Program-made: the position numbers and the translations under genes
Assembly (NCBI GenBank): GCA_039881145.1
Contig: JAYKKI010000076.1
Location: 9,665,001-9,729,000, forward strand
Source: Druceiella hillmani
Taxonomy: Eukaryota > Arthropoda > Insecta > Lepidoptera > Hepialidae
Length of the DNA stretch: 64,000 nt
Direction: 5' to 3'
In this document: piece by piece, positions 46,946 through 59,205 of the stretch
How the letters are laid out: every line of letters begins with the position of its first letter
Numbering within the stretch: position 1 is the stretch's first letter
Notes under the pieces: generated by a model
Databases searched by the model: none
What the model was told of the DNA's origin: nothing
What the model saw: the letters and a program-made list of their open reading frames with translations, nothing else

Positions 46946-49900
46946 AGTCACCTAAGTCTAGAAAATTGAAGTTTGATCCTTGCCTAATAAGGTGCAACTT
47001 TAATAACATTTTCAGTAACCTTTCTTTAAATTGAATTAAAAAGGTCTTGGGATATACGAGTTTAAATGTAGACAAATGCATTAAAATATTGAAAATGGTG
47101 TAAAAGTGCTTAAAGACTGAAAAAATACTGGATTTAATTACAGAACTTGGATACTAGAAAACTACTAAACTAGAAACAAGCTCTATCTTAAGAAGAAGAC
47201 TAGGAAACAAACTCTATCTTTAAGCTTTTAATGTATGCCTTTCAAAATACTGTACATAATCCTTAAAATTTATTTCATGGTATTCTTTTGTAATAAAAAC
47301 AAAATATAATATTCTTTTTTTAAGCAAAATGTGTCGAAATTTCATCCATATAAATGACACTTCTGGGAAGTTTTACTTCATTGTTCTATTAAAAACAAAT
47401 CAGCTAGGGAAATTGATCATTTTCTTGAGGAAATATACAGCGTATGTGCTTCATCGAGCACATATTACAAAAAAAATTAATTATTTCATAAATGTTCTGA
47501 AAATATGACAGTATATTGAAACCTTTTTTGTACTAAAATCTAAACATCTTAATTGAATTTACTTTTGGGTGGAATTTGATATTTACTCTTTTGATAGTTA
47601 AATTATTTGATAGAAAATTATTTCTTTTGTTTTCATGTTCACCTTCTTTACGAAATTGATTGTGTTTAAATTTGTATTAAATAGCGCAGCAAATGTCCAT
47701 ATATTTTTCCTAGTATTATACATACAAAAGAAAACTCTTACATAAAATAACAAGCAACTTTAAAGTTTTATTTAAATCACCTATAAGACAAATTACTAAT
47801 CTCATTGTTTTTTATGAAGTCACATTATTTTAATAATACCCTGTTCCGTAAACGCTATTAATATGAAAATCTCTGAATCAGCAAGATGGAACTAAATACA
47901 GATTGTGTCCCCTTGCATTGTCCATACACAGATTTAATATTCTGGAAACTTATTTACGAAACTTGAAGAAAAGACAGAGTTTATGAAAAAGTCATAACAA
48001 AATTTTAAAAACACACAATGAATGTTAATATTAGCCAACAATATATATTTTTTAGTGATTATGGCACATTAAAAAAGGCGACAGAAACTAATGCTTTTTT
48101 GACGTGAAAAAGTCTGTAAATTCGGTTTGACAACCAATTCAATATTTTCAATACAACCGCATGACGCGAAATTGACCAAATATAAAGAGCACAGTCGCCA
48201 CGTACGAAAGAGACAGAAATATAAAATTACGCATATATTACAGGCGGTCTACTTCGTGAACGCGTGAGTCTAGGACTCCTATCGATGTGTCTTTTACTAA
48301 TAAGACCTCAAATGATATTAGCTTCAATAACACTGATCAAAATTTTATGACTGCAAAGGTGAAAAATTATATTTTTTTAGAAATATTGGTACAAACGTGA
48401 TGACAATCGAAGACCAGAAGCGAAGAATACGGTAATCAGAGGAAAGACTCGGTCAAGAAAAACCCAAAAAGCATCCAAGCGATATTGGCTTTAATAACAA
48501 AAATCAAAATTGTATGTTTGCTAAGGGAAAACTGCATACCGTATCGGACGACTAACGCACGTAAAGCGAAACCATAGGATCGTTTAAGACCTGACGTGTT
48601 GCGTAAAGACTGAACTCGCATAAGCAAGCGCAGTGCGAATATATCGAATCTAAATTCACGTAAAACACAAGCGCAGATAAGTGACTTACATATTTATTCA
48701 TATACATTTGTAGAATCTAATACTGTAAAACGTTCTTGCATTTGTTAAAAACAATAAATATTTAAAATTTTTAATTGATAAAATATCAAAATAAAAGGCT
48801 TGTATTTATTTATTAAATTCCTGCGAAGGTGCAGAGAAATCGGGAAATATCACGTTTACATCTAAAATCCTACGGCTTGGACATGACTGAACCCATTTTC
48901 CTTTGAAAAGTTATGCATTTGTTAAACATAATAAATTTTCTCGAAATTGTAGGCGTTGTGTTTATTTCTTAAATTCCTTTTAATACAAAAAAATAAAAAG
49001 CACGATTTATTTATTAAGACGAATCAAATAAATTTTCTGTTAATTATAATAAAGTTCCTAGGACAGTCTCCCTTCTCTATTATCAGATCCTCTCGATTAC
49101 AATACTCAATCGAAAGGATCTGATCTCACTGAAGCAAGTCAAATGAATCCAAACTCGCTTACGCTTAGCCATTGAGAAGTTCATATCATCATGTCTCCCT
49201 GTTACCATCATATGACTCGGCATTATAACAGAGAGAGGTGGTCATAGCATCACGACATTTTGTTTAATCACAGTTGATTATCTTTGTAAAATTTAAAATC
49301 CATACCACAACTGTATATTTGTAAAACGCTTTCTAGATTTGTTTCAATACATAGATAATATAAAGTGAAAAAAGAGGCATGTTTTTGTTAGCTTTAGTTG
49401 ACATACAATTGAAGTTAATGAACACATGTTAAAGAGGACGCAGTACGAATTCACAGGTAAACAGTAATGACTCGATATATAGAACAGGTGCTACAAAAAA
49501 CGTTGAATTTTTTAATTACTATAGTTTGCTTTCTACCTTATGCCGACTAATTTATTGACTTTGAATTACTAAAAGTACTCAACCTGAAGTGAGTAATAAA
49601 GTTAGATATTATGGTTATAAATTAAGACCATTTTTATTTTACTCTCGGTCACATTTCCCGTGTCAATATCGGTTGACTGAACCGAAGAAAATTATTTTAT
49701 TCAACAAGGATTTTAAGCGTGAACCGTAAGTCTATTTGCTGCTCCTCAAATTTGGAAATACTGACTGACACAGCTTTCTATAAATTACTTCCTCCAACGC
49801 AGCAGAATTTGCGGAGGGATAATGGCTGCAAGGTAACTAAGACATTGAATTCAGTGATTGTCTAATTTATTTGAGGAACAAATTGCAATGGACGGGGTAG

Positions 49901-50099
49901 ACAATTGAATTTGACGGAGAATCATTTGAAATTAATTTATTATTTTAGCTAAAAATATAAATGCACCGTAGTATCGATTTGAAGACAAAATAAAAAAGAA
50001 ACTTTATTACAAATTATAAAACAAATTCCACATCGTTGTTATGAAATAAATTTCACACCATTCGTTGAATCAATTTCACACCGCTGTTATGAAATTAAA
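46946..50099. other. Non-coding, one hairpin
   Basis: AT-rich. Two similar stretches at about 48310-48360 and 48475-48535 look like an old direct duplication. A 17-bp hairpin is at 49082. Confidence 0.45.
49082..49124. repeat. 17-bp inverted repeat with one mismatch
   Basis: Left arm 49082-49098 (ATCAGATCCTCTCGATT), 9-nt spacer, right arm 49108-49124. Confidence 0.85.
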
Positions 50100-51100
50100 T
50101 TCATTAAATAATTTATCTTACCCGCTTGATGAAGGCTGAGATGATTTCAAATTTTTCAAGTTTTGTTTGCAATTAAATTTTATGTTATTATTAGACATTT
50201 TCCGTCACTGCGTTTGCCGGAAGTGAAATATTAAATAAAACCTGAAAATTTCACCACTCATTTTCCTTTACATCGGAACAATTCATTCTTTCGTAAAAGC
50301 ACTGCGCTCCCTTCGCCGACTCCGCTGCTAAGACGTTGAAAACTTTTCCTGCTCTTCCCTCTTTCCATTGGAGGAGGTATAATTTTAAGTAAGAAACTTT
50401 ATTTTTACCGAATTTCTTTTAATTTAAACTAAATTATATTTCAACCTATTTAATTTAAGCCTTTGTTTTTTGAAAATGATATTTCTAAGGTGGATTGAAA
50501 AGTTTAGTGTCAGTAAAAAAATAAATACAAATATTTCTTTCTATTCATTTTCTATATATAATAGATAGACCCTTGAAAAATATTAGCTTGATGCTTTAAA
50601 AATAAGCATCGACTTCATACGCGTCGTTTTATTTAAGAAGAGAGATGAAAATCAGACATTGCTGGATGAGGTAAAAAAGGGGAATATAGCAATAAATCGA
50701 TACCATATTTATAGATTTTAATTATGGTTTCTAAGGATGTGTGAATGTGTGCCTTTTTCTGATGAAATAAAATACCTTTTTCTTTTTTGTTAAAGTCCCG
50801 AGTAATTTTTTTCTTTCCATTTATTCTATCATACGTCCACTGTAAAAGGGTGTGATGTTAAGTGAAATATATGACGGTATTTTTTGTAAGAGATCAATCA
50901 TAATAATAAGTCTTTTCGATTCCCTAACCGATAATTCTATTTTCCGACAAAATCGATTTGGCTTCCTTTGAGTCTGGCGATCCCAGCTTTCCCCGATTAA
51001 ATTTTTAAATGAAATATTTTTGGTTACTAGATATATGCCTTTACACTAAAATTGAGGCTGATTTAATTTATCCAGGATCTTGAGGACAAACAAATACTTT
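50100..51100. repeat. Diverged third copy of the inverted-repeat outer block
   Basis: Same order and orientation as the right arm (about 63130-64000). It has a GCAATTAAA start, an AAAAGCACT segment, the CTGCTCTTCCC segment, the mariner terminal repeat, and a final CTGGCGATCC segment matching CTGGCGATATTG. Divergence is much higher than between the two arms. Confidence 0.6.
50487..51010 (-). pseudogene. Mariner transposase remnant (old copy)
   Basis: It begins at a degraded terminal repeat (50487-50512, GGTGGATTGAAAAGTTT) and is colinear with the mariner remnants in the inverted-repeat arms. Coding motifs are hardly readable on the minus strand, so the call rests mainly on that colinearity. 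Confidence 0.4.
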
Positions 51101-51424
51101 ATCAAAAGGTATACTCGGTGTTTTTTTATAAATTTGTAAATTATTTTAAAAATTACTTGAATACTTAAATTGAGGAATTGCTAAACTGAAAATTGACGCA
51201 TATATCATAATATAATATATATGGCTTAAAAGAGAATAAACCAGCTAAAATTTCTAAATAGTGGTCGATCAATATAAAAGAAAATCACGTTTAGTTCTAT
51301 TAGTTTAGTTATATTTAGGATTTTGTGATAATGATATACAAACTTCAATATATATTAACTATTTTTTAATGTTTTCTAGGAGTCATATAATTTTGAATTG
51401 AAGATATTTTTGATGTGAAACTTC

Positions 51425-51600
51425 TTTCATTTCGGCCAGAGAGTGCCACTTGCAGAAAGAGAGAGAGATGCCGGCTCTCGACGACCCGCTTTGTCCTCAA
51501 CAGAACGTGTTAGACTTACTGTATTGCACTCTCTAGCACGCTCAACACGTTTCACGTACTCCACTGCGGCCGCGTCCCTGATACAGCCTACCCGTTTTTT
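51425..51600. other. Unexplained GC-rich island
   Basis: About 170 bases of near 50-55% GC with GAGAGTGCC at 51438 and GCACTCTC at 51524 in inverted orientation. On the minus strand it includes CGCGGCCGCAGTGG and a donor-like CAGTAAGT. It might be a first exon or promoter, or a transposon end. No protein motif was seen. Confidence 0.4.
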
Positions 51601-52779
51601 TAAAGTGTAAAGTGATTATTATAAACTTATATGGGATACAAATAAATTTTGCTGCCACCTACTTTATTGCAAAACTTTTCGAAAAAAAAGGTTGGCACTT
51701 CCATGTAAACATCTCTAAAAATTTAAGCAATACACGCCATGATACCTCTCCAATGAATGTATTTGTCCGACTTCATCCACATTCACAGCCACAGGTCTGG
51801 TGATTGTTAAAAAATTATCATAAATTTTAGATTTAACCTTCGTAGTGAATCAGTTTATTCATAAATGAAAACATTAAATAGATCTGTTCAGTGGTTACCG
51901 AGAAAATCTCGTATATATAAACTGACAGCTGAGTAGGTAGTTTGTTTTTTACTATGTAATATCGTTTCTCTATTGTTTTATTTTTCTTCGATAGTATAAT
52001 GTGTTTATATATCCAGATAAAATTATAAATGCATTACATGCATTATTTGCATTTTACAAAGGTAAATTTCAATCGTGACACAACCCTCCTTGATTCACCT
52101 TTAAGGTTAAAAATGTTTACTCGTAAGTGTTGTATTGTGAATTGAAAATATTATAAACGTAACATTTATATGACCAATTTCGAGGACGAAGTTGAAAATA
52201 ATAGCCATCTAAAATTAATTTCACCCAAACCAATTAATTTCAACCAATGCCACTGAATTATGCGAGATATCCTAGCAGCGTTAGAAAAAAATATACTTTT
52301 GACGGAGAATACGGAAAATACAAATTTGGGAGCTTTTGACGGACCTTGTGCATTCAGCGCAGCTTTTATTCTTACTTCAGCACCATGGCCAAAATTTTCT
52401 AGGCCGCGATTGAATACAAAAGTCTTTAGAAGTTATGCTATCCGTATCTTTTTCTTCTTCAGATATTGTCTGCTCCGATATTGTCTGTCGAGTAATGATG
52501 GAAGAATATGAAGTCAACGTCATTCCCTTTTTGTGGACCGAGGAAAATATTTCAAAATATTAGCTGGCTATACTATCTTTGGCCCTATATATTCTAATTT
52601 TGTTCTTATGTCAAATTTGAATTGCGCAATTCCTAAAATAAAATTTATTACCCTAACTTTAAAACCATTTATCAATTTACATTTATCATAATAAATCATT
52701 TGTTCGTCATACTGTACAGGGTGTACAGTTGAATCAGCTTCGATTTCGGTGACTTCTATAAAATCATAAATCTGATAAA
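51601..52779. other. Non-coding, no feature recognised
   Basis: AT-rich. An 83-codon frame at 52260 has no recognisable motif. Confidence 0.45.
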
Positions 52780-52844
52780 AGAAATTGTTCTTATTTAAAA
52801 ATTTAAAGAGATAAAGTCAATATCGCCAGTTCCAAATGAAATCA

Positions 52845-53324
52845 TTTTAATTTTATCGCATATATCATTTTTTTGGGACTAGAAAATAATTATTTTGTGT
52901 TATATTATATCATTTTACGGCTGTCACACGATGTAATTAAAAAAAACCCAGGAAAATATTAATGAAAATGGTTTTTCATAGAGAAAAAGTGCGTGCCGAC
53001 ACGTTCTTAGAAAATATAATTTAAATTTAAAATTGCAGTTTCCAACTATTACCACAGCCTCCTTATTTATTTGATCTGGCAACATTTGATTTTCATATAT
53101 TTCCTGAAACTAAAAAAAAAAACTTATAAGTAAAAAAAATTCAATCAAGTAAAAATTTTAGAGCTGCAGTTGAAGCGTATTTTCAGGACTTAGAGAAAAT
53201 ATATTTAAGAGAAACGTAATAGCTTTAGAAACCAAATAAATCTCATCTGAGGAATGAAAATATCTTGATAAACATCCGTATTTATTTTCAAATCAAGACC
53301 GCGAACTTTTCAACCCAGCCTGAC
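52845..53324 (+). pseudogene. Mariner transposase C-terminal remnant (left arm)
   Basis: Frames on the plus strand give LLPQPPYLFDLATFDFHIFP at about 53040-53105, matching the mariner motif LPHPPYSPDLAPSDFHLFP. Next comes AAVEAYFQDLEK (about 53163-53200), which is the typical following helix. The element ends in a terminal repeat at 53295-53324, written on the minus strand as CAGGCTGGGTTGAAAAGTTC. Stops and frameshifts inactivate it. The Asp at the third catalytic position is retained in this copy's frame (ATFD, with the family's APSD). N-terminal parts are not recognisable. Confidence 0.7.
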
Positions 53325-54595
53325 ATTTATTATTTACTTACAAACGTAAATATGAAATATACTTAAAATAAAGAGCTGAACAAAATGAGCAAAAAAGGAA
53401 TGTAATATAAATTAAAAGAAATAAACCGAAAAAAGAAAATGCTTTCTTAAAATTTTACCCATTTAATGGAAAAGGAAGGAAAGAGGAAGAGCAAGGAAAA
53501 TGTTTACAAAATCTGTGAAGCAAGCACAGTGCTTTTGCGAAAGTATTAATTGTTCCGATTAACAGGAAAATGAGCTGAAGAAATGTTTGGTTTTCATTTA
53601 CTCTTTTAGATACGCAAGACGCGACGATGGAACTTGTCTAAAAATATAATCAAGTTTAATTGCAACACTTAAGGAACAGATTCGTCGGCCTTCATCAAAC
53701 GGTTAAGACACGAATTTAATTTTAATGAAGAACTGTGTGATGCCGCGCACGCGGGGCAATGTTATATTTGTTATTTGAGGACCTGAGACCGATATTGGAA
53801 CGGCGTTATCATTTTATATAATATCTGACTTCATTTTGCAAAAATATTTAATATTTTATTGCAAGCTTTCTGTAGTAGTTAGAAAGCTAAGTTTTACTTA
53901 TTCTAGTAAAAGTATAAACTACAGTTCCACCGTTAGCCTAAAAATAAGACAATTCAATATCGCAATTCATTTTAGGAATTATCAGTAATGATTTTTACAA
54001 AATAATATAATAATTTCTAATGTTCGGGTATAAACAAAAAATATTATAATAACTGTTTTCCATAAACATAGGAATATTTTTCACATCTTAAAACTCCTTG
54101 TATTTCCGGTCACCATACCCGCTCAAGTGAAAATCTTCCATAATCTGTTAGAAGAGAAAACTCTCTAACTGAAACCGACCAGTTTCCCGCTCTCGTCTTT
54201 AATACGGATCGGTATGTGTGTTAAATTAGCAACAATATTTAATTTTATGTGATAAAAATGAGAGAAAAATAATTAACACTTAATTACATTAGTCACATAA
54301 TCTTATAACGTGTTTCATTGGAATATAAAGTGGTTTAAGTCTTCTATCTTCCTTAGTCTTTATCATTTTATTAAACATTTTTTTTTCATTTTCGCACTCA
54401 TTACCAAAACATTTATAATTATTTATAACTTTCTGAAGTTTTTAATTTCATAATTTTCTATACTTTAATATAAATACCTAGCATTCAAAGTATAATTTTG
54501 TTAAGTTTGTTGTTGTCAAATTTATATTATAATATCATTCGCAGTGAACCCTTTTTAAGATACCTAATATTTCTTTTCCGTTTCATTTTTAGCAT

Positions 54596-54670
54596 GGACG
54601 CACGCACTTACTCACGAACGCTGGCACACACCACGCACGCACGTTTACACGCACGTACGTACACACGCAA
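54596..54670. repeat. CACGCACG-rich low-complexity tract
   Basis: ACGCACG/CACACG-type sequence; its inverted partner is at 62095-62190. Confidence 0.85.
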
Positions 54671-55498
54671 CAAAAATTACTTAGTTTCTTACAGTAGTCT
54701 CCTAAACAGTACAAATGTTCTAAATTTCAAGTTTCCAGTTTTAATGATTAAGTAAATAGTGAACTATGAAATTGATGATATTTTTCAAGTGAAATAACTC
54801 GGAGAATAATATAAACAGAAACTTCAAATTTGTAACAAGTAATAACGAAATGTTCATCTCTCCTTATTCCAAAATTTCCGTAATTTGTTGTAATTGAATA
54901 AGGATGGTATCAAAATAGCTATGAGTCTCTTCAAGTAAAGGGTGCAATGGCCTAATAGTATAACATGGAATTTGATGGTTCATTACCATGCATCTAGATA
55001 TTTTAAGTGTTATGCATATATTAATATCATATTTAATTTCAATACTCTAGGGTCCAGTTTTTGTGAGTACGTAAGTGTTTAGCTATGAAATTGGTAATAT
55101 GTCTTGGAAAATATGTCGCAGAATAATAAAGATACAAACTTTAAATTTGTAACAAGTAATAACGAAGTGTTCATCTCTCTTTATACCAAAATTTCCGTAA
55201 TTTGTTGTAATTGAATAAGGATGGTATTAAAATAGCTATGAGTCTATTCAAGTAAAGGGTGCAATGCCTAGTAGTATAACATGGAATTTGATGGTTCATT
55301 ACCATGCATCTAGATATTTTAATTGTTATGCATATATTAATACCATATTTAATTTCAAGACTCTAGGGTCCAGTTTTTGTGCACAAGAAATAATGAAGTG
55401 TTCATCTCTCCTTATACCAACAATTTCATAATTTGCTGTGATTGAGTAACGAAAGTATCAAAATAGCTATGAGTATCTTTAAGTAAAGGTTCCAATGT

Positions 55499-55556
55499 CT
55501 AGTAATATGACTTGGAATTTTTACTATAAAACAAAAATTCCAAGTCATATTACTAG
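55499..55556. repeat. Perfect 24-bp fold-back in the left arm only
   Basis: Left half 55499-55522 (CTAGTAATATGACTTGG and on), 10-nt loop, right half 55533-55556. The sister position in the right arm (about 61580) has only a single half. Confidence 0.95.
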
Positions 55557-56233
55557 ACAAGTTTATTATAAAGCATCTAGAATAGTTTACTATAAAGCAT
55601 CTAGATGTTTTAAGTGTTATGCATATAACAACACTACATTTAATTTCAAGACTCTAGTTTCCACTTTTTGTGAGTAAGTAAATAGTTAGCTACGAAATTT
55701 ATAACATGTCATTTGAAATATATCGGACAAAAAATAAAGGTACGAACTTCAAATTTGTAACAAGTAATAATGAAGTGTTCATCTCTCCTTATACCAAAAT
55801 TTTCGTAATTTGTTGTTATTGGGTAATGGAGGTATCATAATAGCTATGAGTCCCTTCAAGTAAAGGATGCAAGTCTAGTAGTATGAAAGTTGGTGGTTCA
55901 CTACCACGCATTTAGAATTCTTAAATATTATGCGAATTCTATTTTCCAGTTTTATTGAGTAAGTAAGTAGTTAGCTACGAAATTGATAACATGTCATGTG
56001 AAATAGGTCGGAAAATAATAAAGGTACAAACTTCAAATTTGTAACATGTAGTAATGAAGTGTTTGTCTTACCGTATCCCAAAACCTTTCCGTAATGTTCT
56101 GTAATTGAGCAACGAAGGTCTCAAAATAGCTGTGAGTCTCTTCAAGTAAAGGGTGCAATACCTAGTAGTGTGATTTGGAACTTGGTGGTTCACTACCATG
56201 CATCTAGATATTTTGTTAAGTGTTATATAGTGT

Positions 56234-56262
56234 GGTATTGATATAAGTGTTATATCAATACC
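56234..56262. repeat. Perfect 12-bp fold-back in the left arm only
   Basis: GGTATTGATATA, loop AGTGT, TATATCAATACC. The right arm (about 60890-60910) has a single ATGGTATTGATATATGC instead. Confidence 0.9.
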
Positions 56263-57660
56263 ATGTTTAATTTAATCAGAAGATATAAATGTAAGAAAGT
56301 ACAAAAACTTTTAGGATTTAAAAATTTCGCAAAGAAATGGACTTGTGGACTATTAAACACTATTAAAAATTACGATGAATGGTTTACTATTAGCATAAGT
56401 CATGATAACCAAGTAAGATTCCAAAATAAATTATACTTTGTAATGCATAAACTTAATACCAGCAACTTGAAGGCATCAAGCATAATTGTATGTCTCTCAC
56501 GCCAAGCATCACCTGTCATTCACTGCTAAGTTTTTTCCAATTTTAAAATATTGAGTTTGAAAATAATCCAAAAAGGTCATTTTATAAATTTTACACGTCC
56601 TTAAAGTGTTTGTTACAAAATGTATTATTTTTATAAATGTGTTTATTTCTTTCAGTTATATTCTTTTATTGAAACATAATAATTTTAATTGTATTGAATA
56701 ATATTAAAAAAAAACAAATCAAATTAAGAATAGTTTCTTCAAAAACAAAATAAAACAACTAAAAACTTAAATGTCAAAATGAAAAACACAAGCACTTTTG
56801 ATACCAAATGTTTTCCTTCGTTTTCCGTCGTTCTTTCTAAATTAACTAATAAGAAAAGACAATACTTCAATAAACCAATTTTACTGAAGTAATTGTAAGT
56901 AAAAATTTTCAATTATTACTTAAAAGCTGTTCTGTAGAAATGATATGTCAATTCAAATTATCTTTCCTAGAAAACCTTTTAAAAAATCCTCACCTTCTAC
57001 GCAAGCCAACTACATTACGTAAAATTCACTTCGAATTCTGAAAAATGTTTCCATCAAAGGGCAAGTTATTGGGTACATTATAAATACTTTTTGGCGTATT
57101 GATGCAAAATTAGAAACGTATCCAAGTGAACGCAAATTAAAATACCAACATAATCAGAACAAAATATTTTTTTAAATTCACATTAACAGTACAATCATAG
57201 ATATTATGGGTGATGTCACCTACAACAAAGGTACGATTTCTACCGCTGTTTCCTTACTTTTTTTTGTTTCTGACTTACATTAATTTTTCCAATACTATCA
57301 CAGGCAAAAAAACCTAATCGAATATTTCTGATAAATTGATACCAACATTTGACGGCAGCAGTTTTGTGAATCTTATTAGTTTACGTTAAACTCTTTTCTC
57401 TCAACCGAGATAAAAATAAATAAAATTCACAACATTTCTCGCACACCATTAATCGTGAACGAAATGTCGTAGCCACTTCAAATTTTGTCTCTCTATTTCT
57501 GTCGGTACCTTGTAGACTGTTTATTTATGATACAACTTTTATTACCTGCCGCTTAACTGGAAAAAGATCAAATTTTGAAGACTCTACTGACACATATACG
57601 CTAACATTTCATTAACAATAAGGTACTAATCCTAATACTAACAAATAATTTTACCAATTT

Positions 57661-57747
57661 AATAACAAATAGTCTTATCAGAAATAAATAGTCCGCAAGG
57701 TACCTAACCTTGCAGACTGTTCATTTATGATAAAACTATTTATTACC
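57661..57747. repeat. Imperfect 40-bp inverted repeat (old)
   Basis: Left arm 57661-57700, spacer TACCTAA, right arm 57708-57747, with several mismatches. It is present in both arms of the giant inverted repeat (partner near 59400-59487), so it predates the giant repeat. Confidence 0.8.
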
Positions 57748-57944
57748 GGCCGCTTACCTGGTCAAATTTTGAAGAGATCTGCTGACACTATCGGTTGATT
57801 AGTATTTATATGTTAGCCTATTATAATCTAAGATTTGATTCTTAATTAATGATGTATATATTGTGTGTGTTTAAATTTTAATTCATGAACTGTATTTATT
57901 TAAGTACTTCACAACTTTCATGTACAGTGCATAGTGTGGACTTA

Positions 57945-58200
57945 TGGTAGTGTGTGTGTGTGTGTGTTTTAGTGTATATGTGTGTGTCTGTGTGTATATG
58001 TGTGTGTGCGTGTGTACGCGGGTACGCGTGTGGGCGCGTGCGCGTGTGCGCGTTTGAGCGTGTGCGCGTTTTCGTATGTGTTCATGTGCACATACGCGTC
58101 AGCGCGTGTATGCATGTGCGCCTGCGTGTGCGCATACGCGTGCGCGTGTAATATACGTGCGCAAACACGTGCGAGTGCTCGTGGGCGTATGCATGCGTGT
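57945..58200. repeat. Alternating GT/GC tract (left arm)
   Basis: About 250 bases of almost strictly alternating purine-pyrimidine sequence (GTGTGTG, GCGTGCGCGTGTGCGCG). Long open frames through it on both strands are repeat artefacts. Confidence 0.9.
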
Positions 58201-58443
58201 TTGTTGAATCGTGTGATGTTTATCCACACAAAGAATAAAAAAGTTTTTTTTTTAAAGTAATCCAAAGTTTAAGGTTTTGGCTGGTTGAGCCCAAATAAGA
58301 TAGCCTAGGCCATATATTTAAATCTAAAATAAAATACGCTGTCAGAATCATTTCACAATATAAACAAAAGAATATGGAAAATATCTAATTGTCCCTATCA
58401 AACGTTTTCTTTCAGTGTAGCAGCTATCCATGTTCAGAAACAT

Positions 58444-58699
58444 AATAATATGTCTGAAGCAGACCAAATATTTCACCGACAAGGACATTCTATAATAAAA
58501 TTAAGTTATTTAGGTAAACTTTGATGAGAGCACCTTATAAATTTGGTTTTTTTACTATTAACTTAGAAATTAGGCTCAGAAATTGATGTCGTTTTCCGAG
58601 CGCTGATTTCGAAAGTTGACCTACGGCTAATCTAATAATATCGGGAAATTGCGACAACCAAAATTAAATTTTTTTTCAGAAATAATTCAGCAGCTATCC
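58444..58699. other. Central spacer of the giant inverted repeat
   Basis: 256 bases with no counterpart in inverted orientation. It separates the arms. Confidence 0.85.
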
Positions 58700-58722
58700 A
58701 TGTTTCTGAACATGGATAGCTG
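58691..58722. repeat. Short palindrome at the inverted-repeat junction
   Basis: CAGCTATCCATG, spacer TTTCTGAA, CATGGATAGCTG. Its right half is the first sequence of the right arm; its left half lies in the spacer. Confidence 0.9.
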
Positions 58723-58944
58723 CTACACTGAAATAAAACGTTGGATGGGGACAATTAGATATTTTCCATATTCTTTTGTATATATTGTGAAATGATTCTG
58801 ACAGCGTATTTTATTTTAGATTTAAATATATGGCCTAGGCTATCTCATTTGGGCTCAACCAGCCAAAACCCTAAACTTTGAACTACTTTAAAAAAAAAAC
58901 TTTTTTATTCTTTGTGTGGATAAACATCACACGATTCAACAAAC

Positions 58945-59205
58945 ACGCATGCATACGCCCACGAGCACTCGCACGTGTTTGCGCACGTATATTACACGCG
59001 CACGCTTATGCGCACACGCAGGCGCACACGCATACACGCGCTGACGCGTATGTGCACATGAACACATACGAAAACGCGCACACGCTCAAACGCGCACACG
59101 CGCACGCGCCCACACGCGTACCCGCGTACACACGCACACACACATATACACACAGACACACACATATACACTAAAACACACACACACACACACTACCATA
59201 AGTCC
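58945..59205. repeat. Alternating CA/CG tract (right arm)
   Basis: Inverted partner of 57945-58200. Confidence 0.9.

Larger units (their letters stand above)
54826..56262. repeat. Five tandem units of ~240-365 bp (left arm)
   Basis: Units share TTTGTAACAAGTAATAACGAA, ATGTTCATCTCTCCTTA, a segment AAAATAGCTATGAGTC, and the end TGCATCTAGATATTTTAAGTG. Unit starts are near 54826, 55143, 55383, 55752 and 56034. Length differences come from small insertions and deletions. No coding potential is consistent across units. Confidence 0.85.
52780..58443. repeat. Giant inverted repeat, left arm
   Basis: The reverse complement of this arm matches 58700-64000 in order and at high identity throughout. Examples are 53735-53770 against 63021-63056, 54597-54670 against 62096-62190, and 57950-58000 against 59160-59210. 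The inner end is at 58443. The outer end is at least 52780, because the partner arm runs off the window. Confidence 0.95.

Noticed and set aside
52260..52511. 83-codon frame near the left arm as the mariner N terminus
   Set aside because: No mariner motif was visible, and it lies outside the part supported by the right arm.
57954..58265. Open frames of 65-98 codons on both strands through the GT/GC tract, with mirror copies at 58878-59189
   Set aside because: They arise from the alternating repeat, are open on both strands at once, and consist of Cys/Val or His/Thr/Arg runs.
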